64,000 bases of DNA, taken from the NCBI RefSeq assembly GCF_002440635.1, contig NZ_DJUW01000026.1:116176-180175 (forward strand). The letters run 5' to 3'. The DNA is from Novosphingobium sp. UBA6272 (GTDB taxonomy: Bacteria; Pseudomonadota; Alphaproteobacteria; Sphingomonadales; Sphingomonadaceae). Shown here one piece after another: positions 24,785 to 33,410 of the stretch. The notes beneath the pieces were generated by a model that did not search any database, was not told the origin of the DNA, and saw only the letters and a program-made list of their open reading frames with translations. The first letter of the stretch is position 1, and every line of letters starts with the position of its first letter. The translations under genes and the position numbers were made by a program.

Positions 24785-26356
24785 GTGATTAAACCGGTTG
24801 GGCTGATCGCTTGCGCGATTTCGGCATTGGTAGTGACATCTTGTACGTCGGGCGGTGACAAGCCCGAAGCTGCAAGTGCTGCGCAGGTTTGCGCCAGCCC
24901 CGTGCCGTTCCCCGGCGGCTTCGACTATCCGCAAAGCGCCCAGACCATTCAGAACTGGGTCGCAAAGCGCGATATCGCAGCTGCTCGGCAGCATGGCTGG
25001 AATCTGTTTGCCGGGCTCCAGAGCGATGCCGGCGGGCAATGGGTCTGGCGATCATGGTGCACCGCTACGCAGGCCTTTGCTGGGCAGGCCTCGCCGAGCG
25101 GCTCGCCTGATGCAGAGGGCGCAGAAGCCGCCGCCGCGACCACACACGGCCAGCTGCCGATGAAGATGTTCAAGCAGAAAAATGGTCCAACCACCGGCGC
25201 AGACCCGATCAACTTCACTGATGTCCCCCAATATCCGATTCCCCCACAGGTTCTATCGAATCCGAAGTACAAGCAATGCATTCAGGCTCCAGCCAAGGGG
25301 GCCAAATTGCAGACCCTGGCCGGCGGACCGCAGTTCCAGAACAACGGCGACGTGATGGTTGCAGGGGTGATCTACAACGATCCCGCTTACCAATGGATCC
25401 GCAACAAAAGTCTTTATCAGACCGCGACCCTGCAAGGCCTCTTGCCACCCGCTAACCAGAACCGCGAGATGGCCGCGATGCCTTCCGGCTCGATCGTGCT
25501 CAAGCCGATGCTTTGGCCGATCAAACAGTCCGGCTACACCGCGCTACCCGTCTGGGATGATCGGAAAGACGATTTCGGCCGCTATTCCGGGTTCGAAATC
25601 CAGTCGCAGTGGCCGCGGGCGATGGCGGTGACGCCGCAATCCGCCTCACAGATCGCCACGGTCGACGTGACCTACCTTCACGGCGTGACGACTAAGGCCG
25701 GAGGCAAGCTTGGTCCAAATACGTACAAGCAGGCCCGTACCGTCGGGATCGAACAGTTCTATCATTTCAAGCCCGACCTCGCTTCGCTTGATCCTTGCGA
25801 TCAGGCGATCCTCGATGCCTCGGCCTATTACGCCTATGGCCAACCGTTCAAGCAGGGCGACTACCTTGCACTGATCGCCATGCACATCATGACCAAGGAA
25901 CAGCCTGACTGGACCTTCCAGTCGGTCTGGTGGAGCGACCGGGCCGGGACCGGTCCATACGCCGCTGACCGTCCGAGCAACCCTGCCGCCAAAGGTCCAT
26001 GGCGCAACTACCTGATGGCATCGACTTATGGCTGGCGCGATGTGGCCCAGCCCGCCAACTGGCCGATCGCTTACAACCCATACATCGAACTGGCCGCAGC
26101 GCACCCGATCGATACAAATTGCATGAACTGTCACAAGCGCGCGGCCTGGCCCGAAGGCGATAATGCCGGGTCATATTTGCGCGACGGCGGGCCTAGTGCA
26201 CTGCAGGCGTTCCGTTATCAGGACCAGCCCATTTTCAACGGTTTGATCGGGGTGGACTCACTCTGGTCGATCGCGGACCGCGTCCCCCCCGCGGCTTCCG
26301 CCACCCCGACGTCTTCGCCTTCTGCCGGTCCCCCGCTCAAACCGGCCACGCGTTGA
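24785..26356 (+). CDS. Single-heme c-type lipoprotein of unknown function
   Basis: 523-aa lipoprotein: signal peptide ending in VVTSC, then a large domain with many Trp and Tyr residues, and one heme-attachment motif CMNCH (residues 446-450). Such a late CxxCH after a long enzyme-like domain suggests a periplasmic redox protein, but I cannot name a family. The C-terminus is a Pro/Ser/Thr-rich tail (PPAASATPTSSPSAGPPLKP). The start is GTG 24785; GGGGGAGAA lies upstream. Codon use matches the neighbours. Confidence 0.78.
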   Translation: MIKPVGLIACAISALVVTSCTSGGDKPEAASAAQVCASPVPFPGGFDYPQSAQTIQNWVAKRDIAAARQHGWNLFAGLQSDAGGQWVWRSWCTATQAFAGQASPSGSPDAEGAEAAAATTHGQLPMKMFKQKNGPTTGADPINFTDVPQYPIPPQVLSNPKYKQCIQAPAKGAKLQTLAGGPQFQNNGDVMVAGVIYNDPAYQWIRNKSLYQTATLQGLLPPANQNREMAAMPSGSIVLKPMLWPIKQSGYTALPVWDDRKDDFGRYSGFEIQSQWPRAMAVTPQSASQIATVDVTYLHGVTTKAGGKLGPNTYKQARTVGIEQFYHFKPDLASLDPCDQAILDASAYYAYGQPFKQGDYLALIAMHIMTKEQPDWTFQSVWWSDRAGTGPYAADRPSNPAAKGPWRNYLMASTYGWRDVAQPANWPIAYNPYIELAAAHPIDTNCMNCHKRAAWPEGDNAGSYLRDGGPSALQAFRYQDQPIFNGLIGVDSLWSIADRVPPAASATPTSSPSAGPPLKPATR

Positions 26357-26362
26357 CCCGGA

Positions 26363-26397
26363 GCGGCCCGGTTATCCCAACAGGGAGGCCGGGCCGC
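26363..26397 (+). terminator. Hairpin after the heme lipoprotein gene
   Basis: GCGGCCCGG (26363-26371) pairs with CCGGGCCGC (26389-26397). It follows the stop codon by a few nt but lacks a strong T-run (AACTGCTCTT follows), so termination may be partial. Confidence 0.45.
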
Positions 26398-26427
26398 AAC
26401 TGCTCTTGCCCAAGGCCGCGCTTCGCC

Positions 26428-26443
26428 TTAATCAAGCGATTAA
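26428..26443. promoter_or_regulatory. 16-bp palindromic motif upstream of the vWA gene
   Basis: TTAATCAAGCGATTAA is a palindrome (TTAATC-AAGC-GATTAA) 18 nt before the GTG start at 26462. It matches the motif at 21513-21528 before the MoxR gene at 13 of 16 positions. In both places the sequence CGCCTTA is also found at the upstream side. Confidence 0.45.
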
Positions 26444-26461
26444 GAGAAGGAGCGGCCTCAC

Positions 26462-27643
26462 GTGTTTTTCAACTTTGTCGACGAACTGCGCGCCGCCGGG
26501 ATCAAGGCCAGCTTCAAGGAGCACCTGATGCTGCTCGAAGCGCTCGACAAGGACGTGATCGAGCAGACGCCTGAGCAGTTCTACTACCTGTCGCGCGCGG
26601 TGTTCGTGAAGGACGAAGGGCTGCTCGACAAATTCGACCTGGTTTTCAACAAGGTCTTCAAGGGTATCATGACCAATTACGGTCAGGACCCGGTCGACAT
26701 TCCCGAAGACTGGTTGAAGGCTGTCGCCGAGAAGTTCCTCACGCCCGAGGAAATGGCCGCGATCGAGAAGCTCGGGACCTGGGACGAGATCATGGAGACG
26801 CTCAAGCAGCGGCTCGCCGAACAGCAAAAGCGCCACGAAGGCGGCAATAAGTGGGTAGGCACCGGCGGGACCTCGCCGTTCGGCAACAATGGCTACAATC
26901 CAGAAGGCGTGCGGATCGGCGGCGAATCGAAGCACAAGCGCGCGCTGAAGGTTTGGGAAAAGCGCGAGTTCGCCAATCTCGACAACACCCGCGAGCTCGG
27001 CACCCGCAACATCAAGATCGCGCTGCGCCGTCTGCGCCGCTTCGCCCGCGAAGGCCATGCCGACGAGCTCGATCTGGACGCGACGATTGACGGCACCGCC
27101 AAGCAGGGCTGGCTCGATATCCGGATGCGACCCGAACGGCACAATGCGGTCAAGCTGCTGCTGTTCCTCGATGTCGGAGGCTCGATGGATCCGTTCATCA
27201 AGCTGGTCGAGGAGCTGTTTTCCGCAGCAACTACAGAGTTCAAGAACCTGGAGTTCTTCTATTTCCACAACTGCCTCTACGAGGGTGTGTGGAAGGACAA
27301 CAAACGCCGTTGGAGCGAGCGTACCAACACCTGGGACATCCTCCACAAGTACGGCCATGACTACAAGGTGGTGTTCGTCGGCGACGCGGCGATGAGCCCT
27401 TACGAGATCACCCATCCCGGTGGCTCGGTCGAGCACTTCAACGAGGAGGCGGGCTCCGAATGGCTCAAGCGGGTGGCCCACGTCTATCCCGCCACCGTCT
27501 GGATCAACCCGGTCCCGGAAAAGCAGTGGTCCTATTCGCAGTCGACCAAGATGATCAAGGAACTGGTTGGCGGATCGATGTACCCGCTGACGCTGGGCGG
27601 GCTTGACGATGCGATGCGTGAGCTGACCCGCAAGAAGCACTGA
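26462..27643 (+). CDS. CoxE-like vWA domain protein, MoxR partner
   Basis: 393-aa cytosolic protein. An N-terminal helical region (MFFNFVDELRAAGIKASFKE) leads to a von Willebrand A domain with the metal-ion-dependent adhesion site DVGGS (residues 237-241) and a later VVFVGDAAMSPYEI. CoxE/MoxR pairs act together in maturing metalloenzymes such as CO dehydrogenase, although many pairs have no known client. GTG 26462 is used with AAGGAGCGG upstream. A shared upstream palindrome links it to the MoxR gene at 21.5 kb. Confidence 0.88.
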   Translation: MFFNFVDELRAAGIKASFKEHLMLLEALDKDVIEQTPEQFYYLSRAVFVKDEGLLDKFDLVFNKVFKGIMTNYGQDPVDIPEDWLKAVAEKFLTPEEMAAIEKLGTWDEIMETLKQRLAEQQKRHEGGNKWVGTGGTSPFGNNGYNPEGVRIGGESKHKRALKVWEKREFANLDNTRELGTRNIKIALRRLRRFAREGHADELDLDATIDGTAKQGWLDIRMRPERHNAVKLLLFLDVGGSMDPFIKLVEELFSAATTEFKNLEFFYFHNCLYEGVWKDNKRRWSERTNTWDILHKYGHDYKVVFVGDAAMSPYEITHPGGSVEHFNEEAGSEWLKRVAHVYPATVWINPVPEKQWSYSQSTKMIKELVGGSMYPLTLGGLDDAMRELTRKKH

Positions 27644-27735
27644 TGCGGGTTACCGCAGCGTAACCGCAGCGCCGCTTTTGGCGGATCAACATATGCTGCG
27701 ATTGCAGTCGGCAGCCTCCGGGCCATATTGGCGGC

Positions 27736-28530
27736 ATGACCCAACGCCTTCCCGTCCTTTTCCTCGGCCATGGTTCGCCGATGACTGTCATCACCGATGG
27801 ACCCGAACGCCGCGCCTGGCAGGCCCTGGGCAAGTCCCTACCCCGCCCGTGCGCGATCCTGGTGATCTCGGCCCATTGGGAAACCAGCGGCGCGAGCCAT
27901 CTCACCGTCGGCGAGCAGCCGCGCACGATCCATGATTTCGGCGGCTTTCCCGATGAACTGTTCGCGATCCAGTATCCGGCGCCCGGGTCGGCCGAACTGG
28001 TCGAACGCGTCGCCGCGTTGCTCGGTGAAGACCGCATCCGCCGTGATGATACCTGGGGCTTTGACCACGGTTCATGGGGCGTGGTCCGGCCGATGTACCC
28101 GGCTGCCGAGATACCGATGGTTCAGTTGAGCCTTGATCGCGGATTGCCGGCCGAAGAGCATATTGCGCTGGGCCGCAAGCTCGCGCCGCTGCGCGATGAA
28201 GGCGTGCTGATTATTGGCAGCGGCAATGTCGTCCACAATCTGCGGCTGTGGCGCCAGTTTGCCGGGACGCGGCCGGACTGGGCGGTCGATTTCCAACACA
28301 GGATCAATGCGGCCATGCTCGCCGGCGATGAAGCCGCGCTGACCCGGTTCACCGCAGAGGATCAGGCCGCCATGGCCGCGATCAACAGCGCTGAACACTA
28401 CCTGCCGCTGCTCTATATCGCAGGCGCGCGGGTGCCCGGTGATGAAGTCGGCGTGTTCAGCGACAGCATTGATGGTGCGCTGTCGATGACCAGCTACCTG
28501 ATCGGCGACACAGCCCTGCTCAGCACCTAG
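27736..28530 (+). CDS. Class III (LigB-type) extradiol dioxygenase family protein
   Basis: 264-aa protein of the 4,5-DOPA dioxygenase/YgiD branch. The non-heme metal ligands appear as LGHGSPM (His near residue 12), SAHWET (His near 47), and the conserved GSGNVVHNLRLW near the middle of the sequence. Members open catechol-type rings; the substrate is unknown. The stop overlaps the MFS gene stop by 4 nt in convergent orientation (shared CTAG). Confidence 0.88.
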   Translation: MTQRLPVLFLGHGSPMTVITDGPERRAWQALGKSLPRPCAILVISAHWETSGASHLTVGEQPRTIHDFGGFPDELFAIQYPAPGSAELVERVAALLGEDRIRRDDTWGFDHGSWGVVRPMYPAAEIPMVQLSLDRGLPAEEHIALGRKLAPLRDEGVLIIGSGNVVHNLRLWRQFAGTRPDWAVDFQHRINAAMLAGDEAALTRFTAEDQAAMAAINSAEHYLPLLYIAGARVPGDEVGVFSDSIDGALSMTSYLIGDTALLST

Positions 28531-29822
28531 CCCTGCTTGTCGAGCTCATCGTTAAGGCGAAGGCTGGCACGCCAGAAGAAGAATGCGGGGATGAAACCCA
28601 GCCACGCCGCGCCAAACAGCACCCAGCGAACGCTTTCCGTGCCCGCCATGGGTTGCAGCCAGTCGGACAATGCACCGAACGCGAACGGGCCCAGGCCAAG
28701 TCCGATTAGGTTTTGGCCGAACAGCATGACCGAGGCTGCGACGGCGCGCAATTCCTTGCGGACCAGCCCCTGTACGCAGGCATAGGCAGGGCCGTAATAA
28801 GCCGCATTGAGGATCGTCGGCACGAGGATCAGCAGCCCTGCCACCCACCAGATCGGGGCACCATAGCCAAGGAACTGGATCGGCGCGGCAACCGCCATGC
28901 CAACCGCAGGAAGCGTCAGGATGTGACGGCGGTTGATTGCCCCGAACCGGTCAGCCGCCCAGCCACCCAGCCAGGTGCCGAATACCCCGGCGATGCCGAG
29001 TGTAACCGAGCCCAGGATACCGACTTCGGTGGTTGTCATGCCGTGGCTGCGGATGAACAGCGAGAGCGTCCAAAGCCCCTTGCCGTAACTGAGAAAAGCG
29101 GCGACCGAGGCGGCAACGAGCAGCAAGACATAGGCGCGCGAGGCAAAGACTTCGCCCACCGCCTTGCCCACCGGCATCTGGGCCGGGCCTGACGGGCTGG
29201 CTTCACCCTTCATCAACCCGATCCGGCGCGGTTCGATAAGCAACTTGGGCAGCAAGAGCGCAAGCACGAGCCCGGGCGCGCCGACCAGCATCAGCGCGAC
29301 CCGCCAGCCCCAGATATCGTTGACTACACCGCCGATTATGAGACCCAGCAGCGAACCAATCGGCACGCCCATGCCATAAAAGGCGATTGCCGAAGCGCGC
29401 TTTTCGGGGGCAACCGTGTCGCTGATCAGGCTGTGCGCGGATGGCGTGCAGCCGGCTTCGCCCACCCCAACACCAATCCGGGCCAGTGCCATCTGCCAGA
29501 AATTCTGCGCAAAGCCGCACAGCGCGGTCATGCCTGACCATATGATCAGCGAAACCGAGATCAGCCTTGAACGATTGGTGCTGCCACGATCGGCAAAACG
29601 CGCAATGGGAATGCCGAGGACGGCATAGAAAACGGCAAATGCGGGGCCGGCCAGCAGGCCAAGTTGCGTATCGCTGAGCCCAAGTTCACTTTTGATCGGT
29701 TCTGCCAGGATGTTGAGAATTTGACGGTCCAGGAAATTGAAGATGTAGACGACCAGCAGGGTCCACAGCATCAGCCGGGTCGATTTGTCGAACTTGCCTG
29801 GAGCTGCCTTGCCTTCGTTCAT
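28527..29822 (-). CDS. MFS transporter, spinster-like
   Basis: 431-aa permease with about 12 predicted membrane helices. The MFS signature after helix 2 is GIPIARFADRGSTNRSRLI, and the first helix has LWTLLVVYIFNFLDRQILNILAEPIK, typical of the spinster-like group. The start is ATG 29822, which has GGGAGA upstream. It follows the NamZ gene on the same strand with a 70-nt gap, so it may carry a wall-derived sugar or peptide, though nothing in the sequence proves the substrate. Confidence 0.9.
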   Translation of the reverse strand: MNEGKAAPGKFDKSTRLMLWTLLVVYIFNFLDRQILNILAEPIKSELGLSDTQLGLLAGPAFAVFYAVLGIPIARFADRGSTNRSRLISVSLIIWSGMTALCGFAQNFWQMALARIGVGVGEAGCTPSAHSLISDTVAPEKRASAIAFYGMGVPIGSLLGLIIGGVVNDIWGWRVALMLVGAPGLVLALLLPKLLIEPRRIGLMKGEASPSGPAQMPVGKAVGEVFASRAYVLLLVAASVAAFLSYGKGLWTLSLFIRSHGMTTTEVGILGSVTLGIAGVFGTWLGGWAADRFGAINRRHILTLPAVGMAVAAPIQFLGYGAPIWWVAGLLILVPTILNAAYYGPAYACVQGLVRKELRAVAASVMLFGQNLIGLGLGPFAFGALSDWLQPMAGTESVRWVLFGAAWLGFIPAFFFWRASLRLNDELDKQG

Positions 29823-29892
29823 GATCTCTCCCGTCAGATTGCGGCTCCGTTGGATCTGCGCCCAGTCGGTTGACCGATTTAGTTCGCGTAAC

Positions 29893-31089
29893 TCAATACA
29901 CCAAAAAGGGTCGCACGGTTTCCGACCAGGCAGCTTCATCGGCGCTGGCAACGTGGTCCAGGTCACCCGGTTGAACGGCGCGATCATCGACCCATTCGCG
30001 CAAGGCGGGACCGCCGTTGATCACGTCGATCGCCAGCCTTTCAAATTCGTACTCGTAAGGGAAATCGCGCCAGATTTCATAGTCGGGATAAAGCCGCCGG
30101 ATCGCCTTGAAGGCCAGCGCCTGCAGCCGCCAGGGCTGGAAGGCGTGGTGATCGTAGAACTTGCCTTCGGCGTGGATCATCACCCCGTTGCACAAATGCC
30201 CGGCATGCTTGTGGAAGGTCGGCGTGAACCAGCATTCGCGCAGGGCGCAGCCTGCCAGCCATTGCGGGGCGACGTGGTGCATTTCGGCCAGGACGTTTTT
30301 CGCATCGATGTCCGGAGCGCCGAACAGCACCTCGAGCGGCCGGGTGGTCCCGCGCCCCTCGCTGAGCGTTGCGCCTTCCAGCATAACTGTGCCGGCATAG
30401 GCGCGGCCCATGTTGACACTGGCGGCGTTGGGACTGGGGTTGATCCAGATCCGGCTTTCGGGCCAGCCAAAGCCCGGCCCTTCCGGCTCCCACCCCTCCA
30501 TCGCGATCACGCGGTACGGCAGGTCGAGCTTGAAATGGTCGATGAACCAATGGCCCATCTCGCCCAGCGTCAGTCCATGGCGCATCGGCATCGGCCCAGC
30601 CCCGACGAAGCTTTCCTGCCCCGGGACCAGCAGCGTTCCTTCGATCGGACGCCCGGCGGGATTGGGGCGATCGAGCACCCAGACTTCCTTGCCGGCGGCC
30701 TGGGCAGCCTCCAGCAGGTAAAGCAGCGTCGTCACGAAGGTATAGATCCGGCAACCGAGATCCTGCAGGTCGAACAGGAACACGTCGGCCGTGCTCATCA
30801 TCTGCCCGCTGGGGCGGCGAACCTCGCCATAGAGGCTGAACACGGGGATGTTATAAGTCGGATCGACCTCGTCCGGGGTCTCGACCATATTGTCCTGCTT
30901 GTCGCCCTTCAGCCCATGCTGCGGGCCGAAGGCGGAGGAGACGTTGACACCCGCGGCGATCAGCGCATCGAGCGAGTGAGTAAGGTCTTCCGTAACGCTC
31001 GCCGGATGCGCGACGAGGGCAACGCGGCGGCCCTTGAGTTGATTGAGCAGTGCGGGGTCGGCCAGCAGCCGGTCGATACCGAATTTCAT
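29893..31089 (-). CDS. namZ: Exo-beta-N-acetylmuramidase NamZ family (DUF1343)
   Basis: 398-aa protein of the DUF1343 family, whose studied members release terminal MurNAc from peptidoglycan fragments. Segments typical of the family are RVALVAHPASVTED, FGPQHGLKGDKQDNM, PVFSLYGEVRRPS, FDLQDLGCRIYTFVTTLLY, LDRPNPAGRPIEG and NPSPNAASVNMGRAY. No signal peptide is evident from ATG 31089, so either it acts in the cytosol or the start is misjudged. The start overlaps the stop of the DOMON-like gene (ATGA). Confidence 0.88.
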   Translation of the reverse strand: MKFGIDRLLADPALLNQLKGRRVALVAHPASVTEDLTHSLDALIAAGVNVSSAFGPQHGLKGDKQDNMVETPDEVDPTYNIPVFSLYGEVRRPSGQMMSTADVFLFDLQDLGCRIYTFVTTLLYLLEAAQAAGKEVWVLDRPNPAGRPIEGTLLVPGQESFVGAGPMPMRHGLTLGEMGHWFIDHFKLDLPYRVIAMEGWEPEGPGFGWPESRIWINPSPNAASVNMGRAYAGTVMLEGATLSEGRGTTRPLEVLFGAPDIDAKNVLAEMHHVAPQWLAGCALRECWFTPTFHKHAGHLCNGVMIHAEGKFYDHHAFQPWRLQALAFKAIRRLYPDYEIWRDFPYEYEFERLAIDVINGGPALREWVDDRAVQPGDLDHVASADEAAWSETVRPFLVY

Positions 31090-31628
31090 GCTGTGCTGGG
31101 TGGCGGAAGCGTCGCGGCAAAGCAAGTGGGATGGTGGAAATCGGGCTTGCCGGGAGGGTGGGCCAGCGCCCAGTAGCTTTTGGTGCCGTTGCGTTCCTCG
31201 ATCACGGCGGAGAGGGAAATTCGGGCTTCGCGTTTGGCCAGCGCCACAATCCGGGCATGGAGCGAACAGCATTCGGGCGTTCTCGTCGCCTCATAGACCT
31301 CAGGCACGCGATCGAAGTCCAGATCCCGCATGCCCTCGCGGTAGGAGTCGAAGCCGTATCCGGCCCAGGCGCCGCCGGGCGAAAAGTTGAACTCCCGGTA
31401 TCCCGGGCCAGCTCCATCGGCGATGAACATTTCAAAGCAAGTCGATTGCCAGAGGTTGTCGGCCCGCCTGGGCAGCGCCCACTGCGGCCATACCAATTGC
31501 GCTGTTTCACCATGCAGATCGAACCACAGACCGATATTGTCCGCTGACGCGTGCGACACTTTGGCTGAAATCGCCTTGATCGCCTTGCCAGGCGTATCCG
31601 GATGGCAAGTCAGCCAATAGGTTTCCAA
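31086..31628 (-). CDS. DOMON-like domain-containing protein
   Basis: 180-aa beta-sandwich protein of the type annotated as DOMON-like in sphingomonads: LWQSTCFEMFIADGAGPGYREFNFSPGG is the diagnostic core, followed by GYGFDSYREGM. DOMON folds bind sugars or heme; the role here is unknown. It overlaps the namZ start by 4 nt, which suggests a joint role in sugar handling. It is divergent from tyrS. Confidence 0.8.
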   Translation of the reverse strand: METYWLTCHPDTPGKAIKAISAKVSHASADNIGLWFDLHGETAQLVWPQWALPRRADNLWQSTCFEMFIADGAGPGYREFNFSPGGAWAGYGFDSYREGMRDLDFDRVPEVYEATRTPECCSLHARIVALAKREARISLSAVIEERNGTKSYWALAHPPGKPDFHHPTCFAATLPPPSTA

Positions 31629-31674
31629 ACCGCGCTTCCTCGTGCTAGGCGCCCCCGAAATTCAGAAGGCCGCC

Positions 31675-32898
31675 ATGACCTACACCTCAACCCTGCTTCG
31701 CCTGCTCGACGAGCGTGGCTACATTCACCAGACGACTGACGCCGAAGGCCTTGATGCCCTTGCCGCAAAGCAGGTTGTGCCTGGCTATATCGGCTTCGAT
31801 GCCACCGCGCCATCGCTGCATGTCGGATCGCTGGTTCAGATCATGCTGCTGCGCCGTTTGCAGCAGGCCGGGCACAAGCCGGTGGTGCTGATGGGTGGCG
31901 GGACCACGCGGATCGGCGATCCGACCGGGCGCGATGAGAGCCGCAAGATGCTGACCGATGCCACGATCGACGCCAATATCGCCTCGATCCGCACCGTGTT
32001 CGAACGCTACCTGACTTTCGGCGACGGGCCCACCGATGCGGTGATGGTCAACAACCACGATTGGCTCGGCCAGCTGGGCTACATCGAATTGCTCCAGGAA
32101 GTCGGCACGCACTTCACGGTCAACCGGATGCTGACGTTCGATTCGGTCAAGCTGCGGCTTGAGCGCGAACAGCCGATGACCTTCCTCGAATTCAACTACA
32201 TGATCCTGCAAGGTTACGATTTCCGGCACCTGGAAAAGGAGATGGGCGTGCGGCTGCAGATGGGCGGCAGCGACCAGTGGGGCAATATCGTCAACGGGAT
32301 TGACCTGGCGCGCCGGATGGACGGGGTCGAAGTGTTCGGGGTGACCACTCCGCTGCTGACCACGGCCGATGGTGCCAAGATGGGCAAGACCGCCGCCGGC
32401 GCGGTCTGGCTTAACGAAGATGCCCTGCCCAGCTATGACTTCTGGCAGTACTGGCGCAACGCTGACGACCGCGACGTCGGCAAGTTCCTGCGGCTGTTCA
32501 CCGACCTGCCGTTGGGCGAGATTGCCCGGCTCGAGGCGCTCGAAGGCAGCGAGATCAACGCCGCCAAGATCGTGCTGGCCAACGAAGTCACCCGCCTGTG
32601 CCGCGGTGGAGAAGCTGCCACGGCGGCGGAAGCGACGGCCTCAGCCACATTCACGGGCGGCGGACTCGGAGCCGATTTGCCGGTCCTGGAAGTCGATTCG
32701 GCCGGCATCAGCCTGATCGATGCCTTGGTCGGGATCGGATTCGCCGCCAGTCGAGGCGAAGCCAAGCGCCTGGTGGCGGGTGGCGGGGCGCGCGTCGATG
32801 GCGCCGCGCTAACCGACGAAACCGCTCTTATCATGGTGGAAAACGAGATCAGAATTTCTTCCGGTAAGAAGAAGCACGGGATTCTTCGCCGGGTCTGA
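31675..32898 (+). CDS. tyrS: Tyrosyl-tRNA synthetase
   Basis: 407-aa class I aminoacyl-tRNA synthetase. The HIGH-equivalent is HVGS (residues 49-52), the tyrosine pocket includes GYDFRHLEKE and MGGSDQWGNIVNGIDL, and the KMSKS-equivalent is KMGKT. The C-terminal S4 RNA-binding domain has ISLIDALVGIGFAASRGEAKRLV. ATG 31675 gives the normal N-terminus MTYTSTLLRLL. Confidence 0.97.
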   Translation: MTYTSTLLRLLDERGYIHQTTDAEGLDALAAKQVVPGYIGFDATAPSLHVGSLVQIMLLRRLQQAGHKPVVLMGGGTTRIGDPTGRDESRKMLTDATIDANIASIRTVFERYLTFGDGPTDAVMVNNHDWLGQLGYIELLQEVGTHFTVNRMLTFDSVKLRLEREQPMTFLEFNYMILQGYDFRHLEKEMGVRLQMGGSDQWGNIVNGIDLARRMDGVEVFGVTTPLLTTADGAKMGKTAAGAVWLNEDALPSYDFWQYWRNADDRDVGKFLRLFTDLPLGEIARLEALEGSEINAAKIVLANEVTRLCRGGEAATAAEATASATFTGGGLGADLPVLEVDSAGISLIDALVGIGFAASRGEAKRLVAGGGARVDGAALTDETALIMVENEIRISSGKKKHGILRRV

Positions 32899-32984
32899 AC
32901 TACGGAATTCTCCCGGTTTACCCAATCTTTGCCTTTCGAGTTCATTGTAAGCCTTACTGAGGTTTTTCCGGGAGGCGTGCGCTG

Positions 32985-33323
32985 ATGGGCGCAGGAGCAC
33001 AACTGACCGTTACCGATCTGCGCCGCGCGGCGCGGCATCCTGTTGATCACAAGGTTATCGGCGAGCACCGCCGCCTTGGCGACGTGCACCTGCATATCGT
33101 CAACCTCTCGGCGCATGGTTTCATGGCGTCGGGCAAAGTCGATATGGAACGCGGCGAGCGCGTCGTGATCCGCTTGCCGGAAATTGGCCGGATCGAAGCG
33201 CACCTGATCTGGGCAGCTGAAGGCCGCGCCGGGTTCCAGTTCGAACGAATCATTCGCTTTGACGATTTCATGCGGATGATCGACACGATCCAGCCCAACC
33301 CACGCCTCCGTCGCAGCCGGTAA
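32985..33323 (+). CDS. PilZ domain protein
   Basis: 112-aa protein consisting of a PilZ domain. The N-terminal Arg-rich stretch (DLRRAARHPV) and the NLSAHGFMASG motif (matching D/NxSxxG) bind cyclic di-GMP in the family. The end has GRAGFQFERIIRF. The first half of the RxxxR motif is present (RRAAR). GGGAGG precedes the ATG. No cyclic-di-GMP enzymes are in the window. Confidence 0.85.
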   Translation: MGAGAQLTVTDLRRAARHPVDHKVIGEHRRLGDVHLHIVNLSAHGFMASGKVDMERGERVVIRLPEIGRIEAHLIWAAEGRAGFQFERIIRFDDFMRMIDTIQPNPRLRRSR

Positions 33324-33332
33324 GCTTACCGG
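33317..33332. terminator. Perfect 16-bp palindrome over the PilZ stop codon
   Basis: CCGGTAAG-CTTACCGG contains the stop codon of the PilZ gene. With no loop or T-run it is a poor terminator, but it lies directly before the palindrome at 33336 and may be part of the same control region. Confidence 0.35.
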
Positions 33333-33335
33333 GGC

Positions 33336-33356
33336 GTTGATAGCTCCGGTATCAAC
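33336..33356. promoter_or_regulatory. Inverted repeat upstream of the MFS-cysK operon
   Basis: GTTGATA, 7 nt, TATCAAC is a perfect 7-bp inverted repeat 55 nt before the ATG at 33411 of the exporter gene. Its position suits an operator for the four-gene operon. No regulator gene is adjacent. Confidence 0.45.
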
Positions 33357-33410
33357 ACCCAAAACTTCTGACCGCTTGGCAAGAGCCCGGTGCGCTGCCA
33401 TTCCAATGGA

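Noticed and set aside
29785..31176. About 460-codon plus-strand frame opposite namZ and the MFS gene
   Set aside because: A shadow of two supported genes with composition typical of complement frames.
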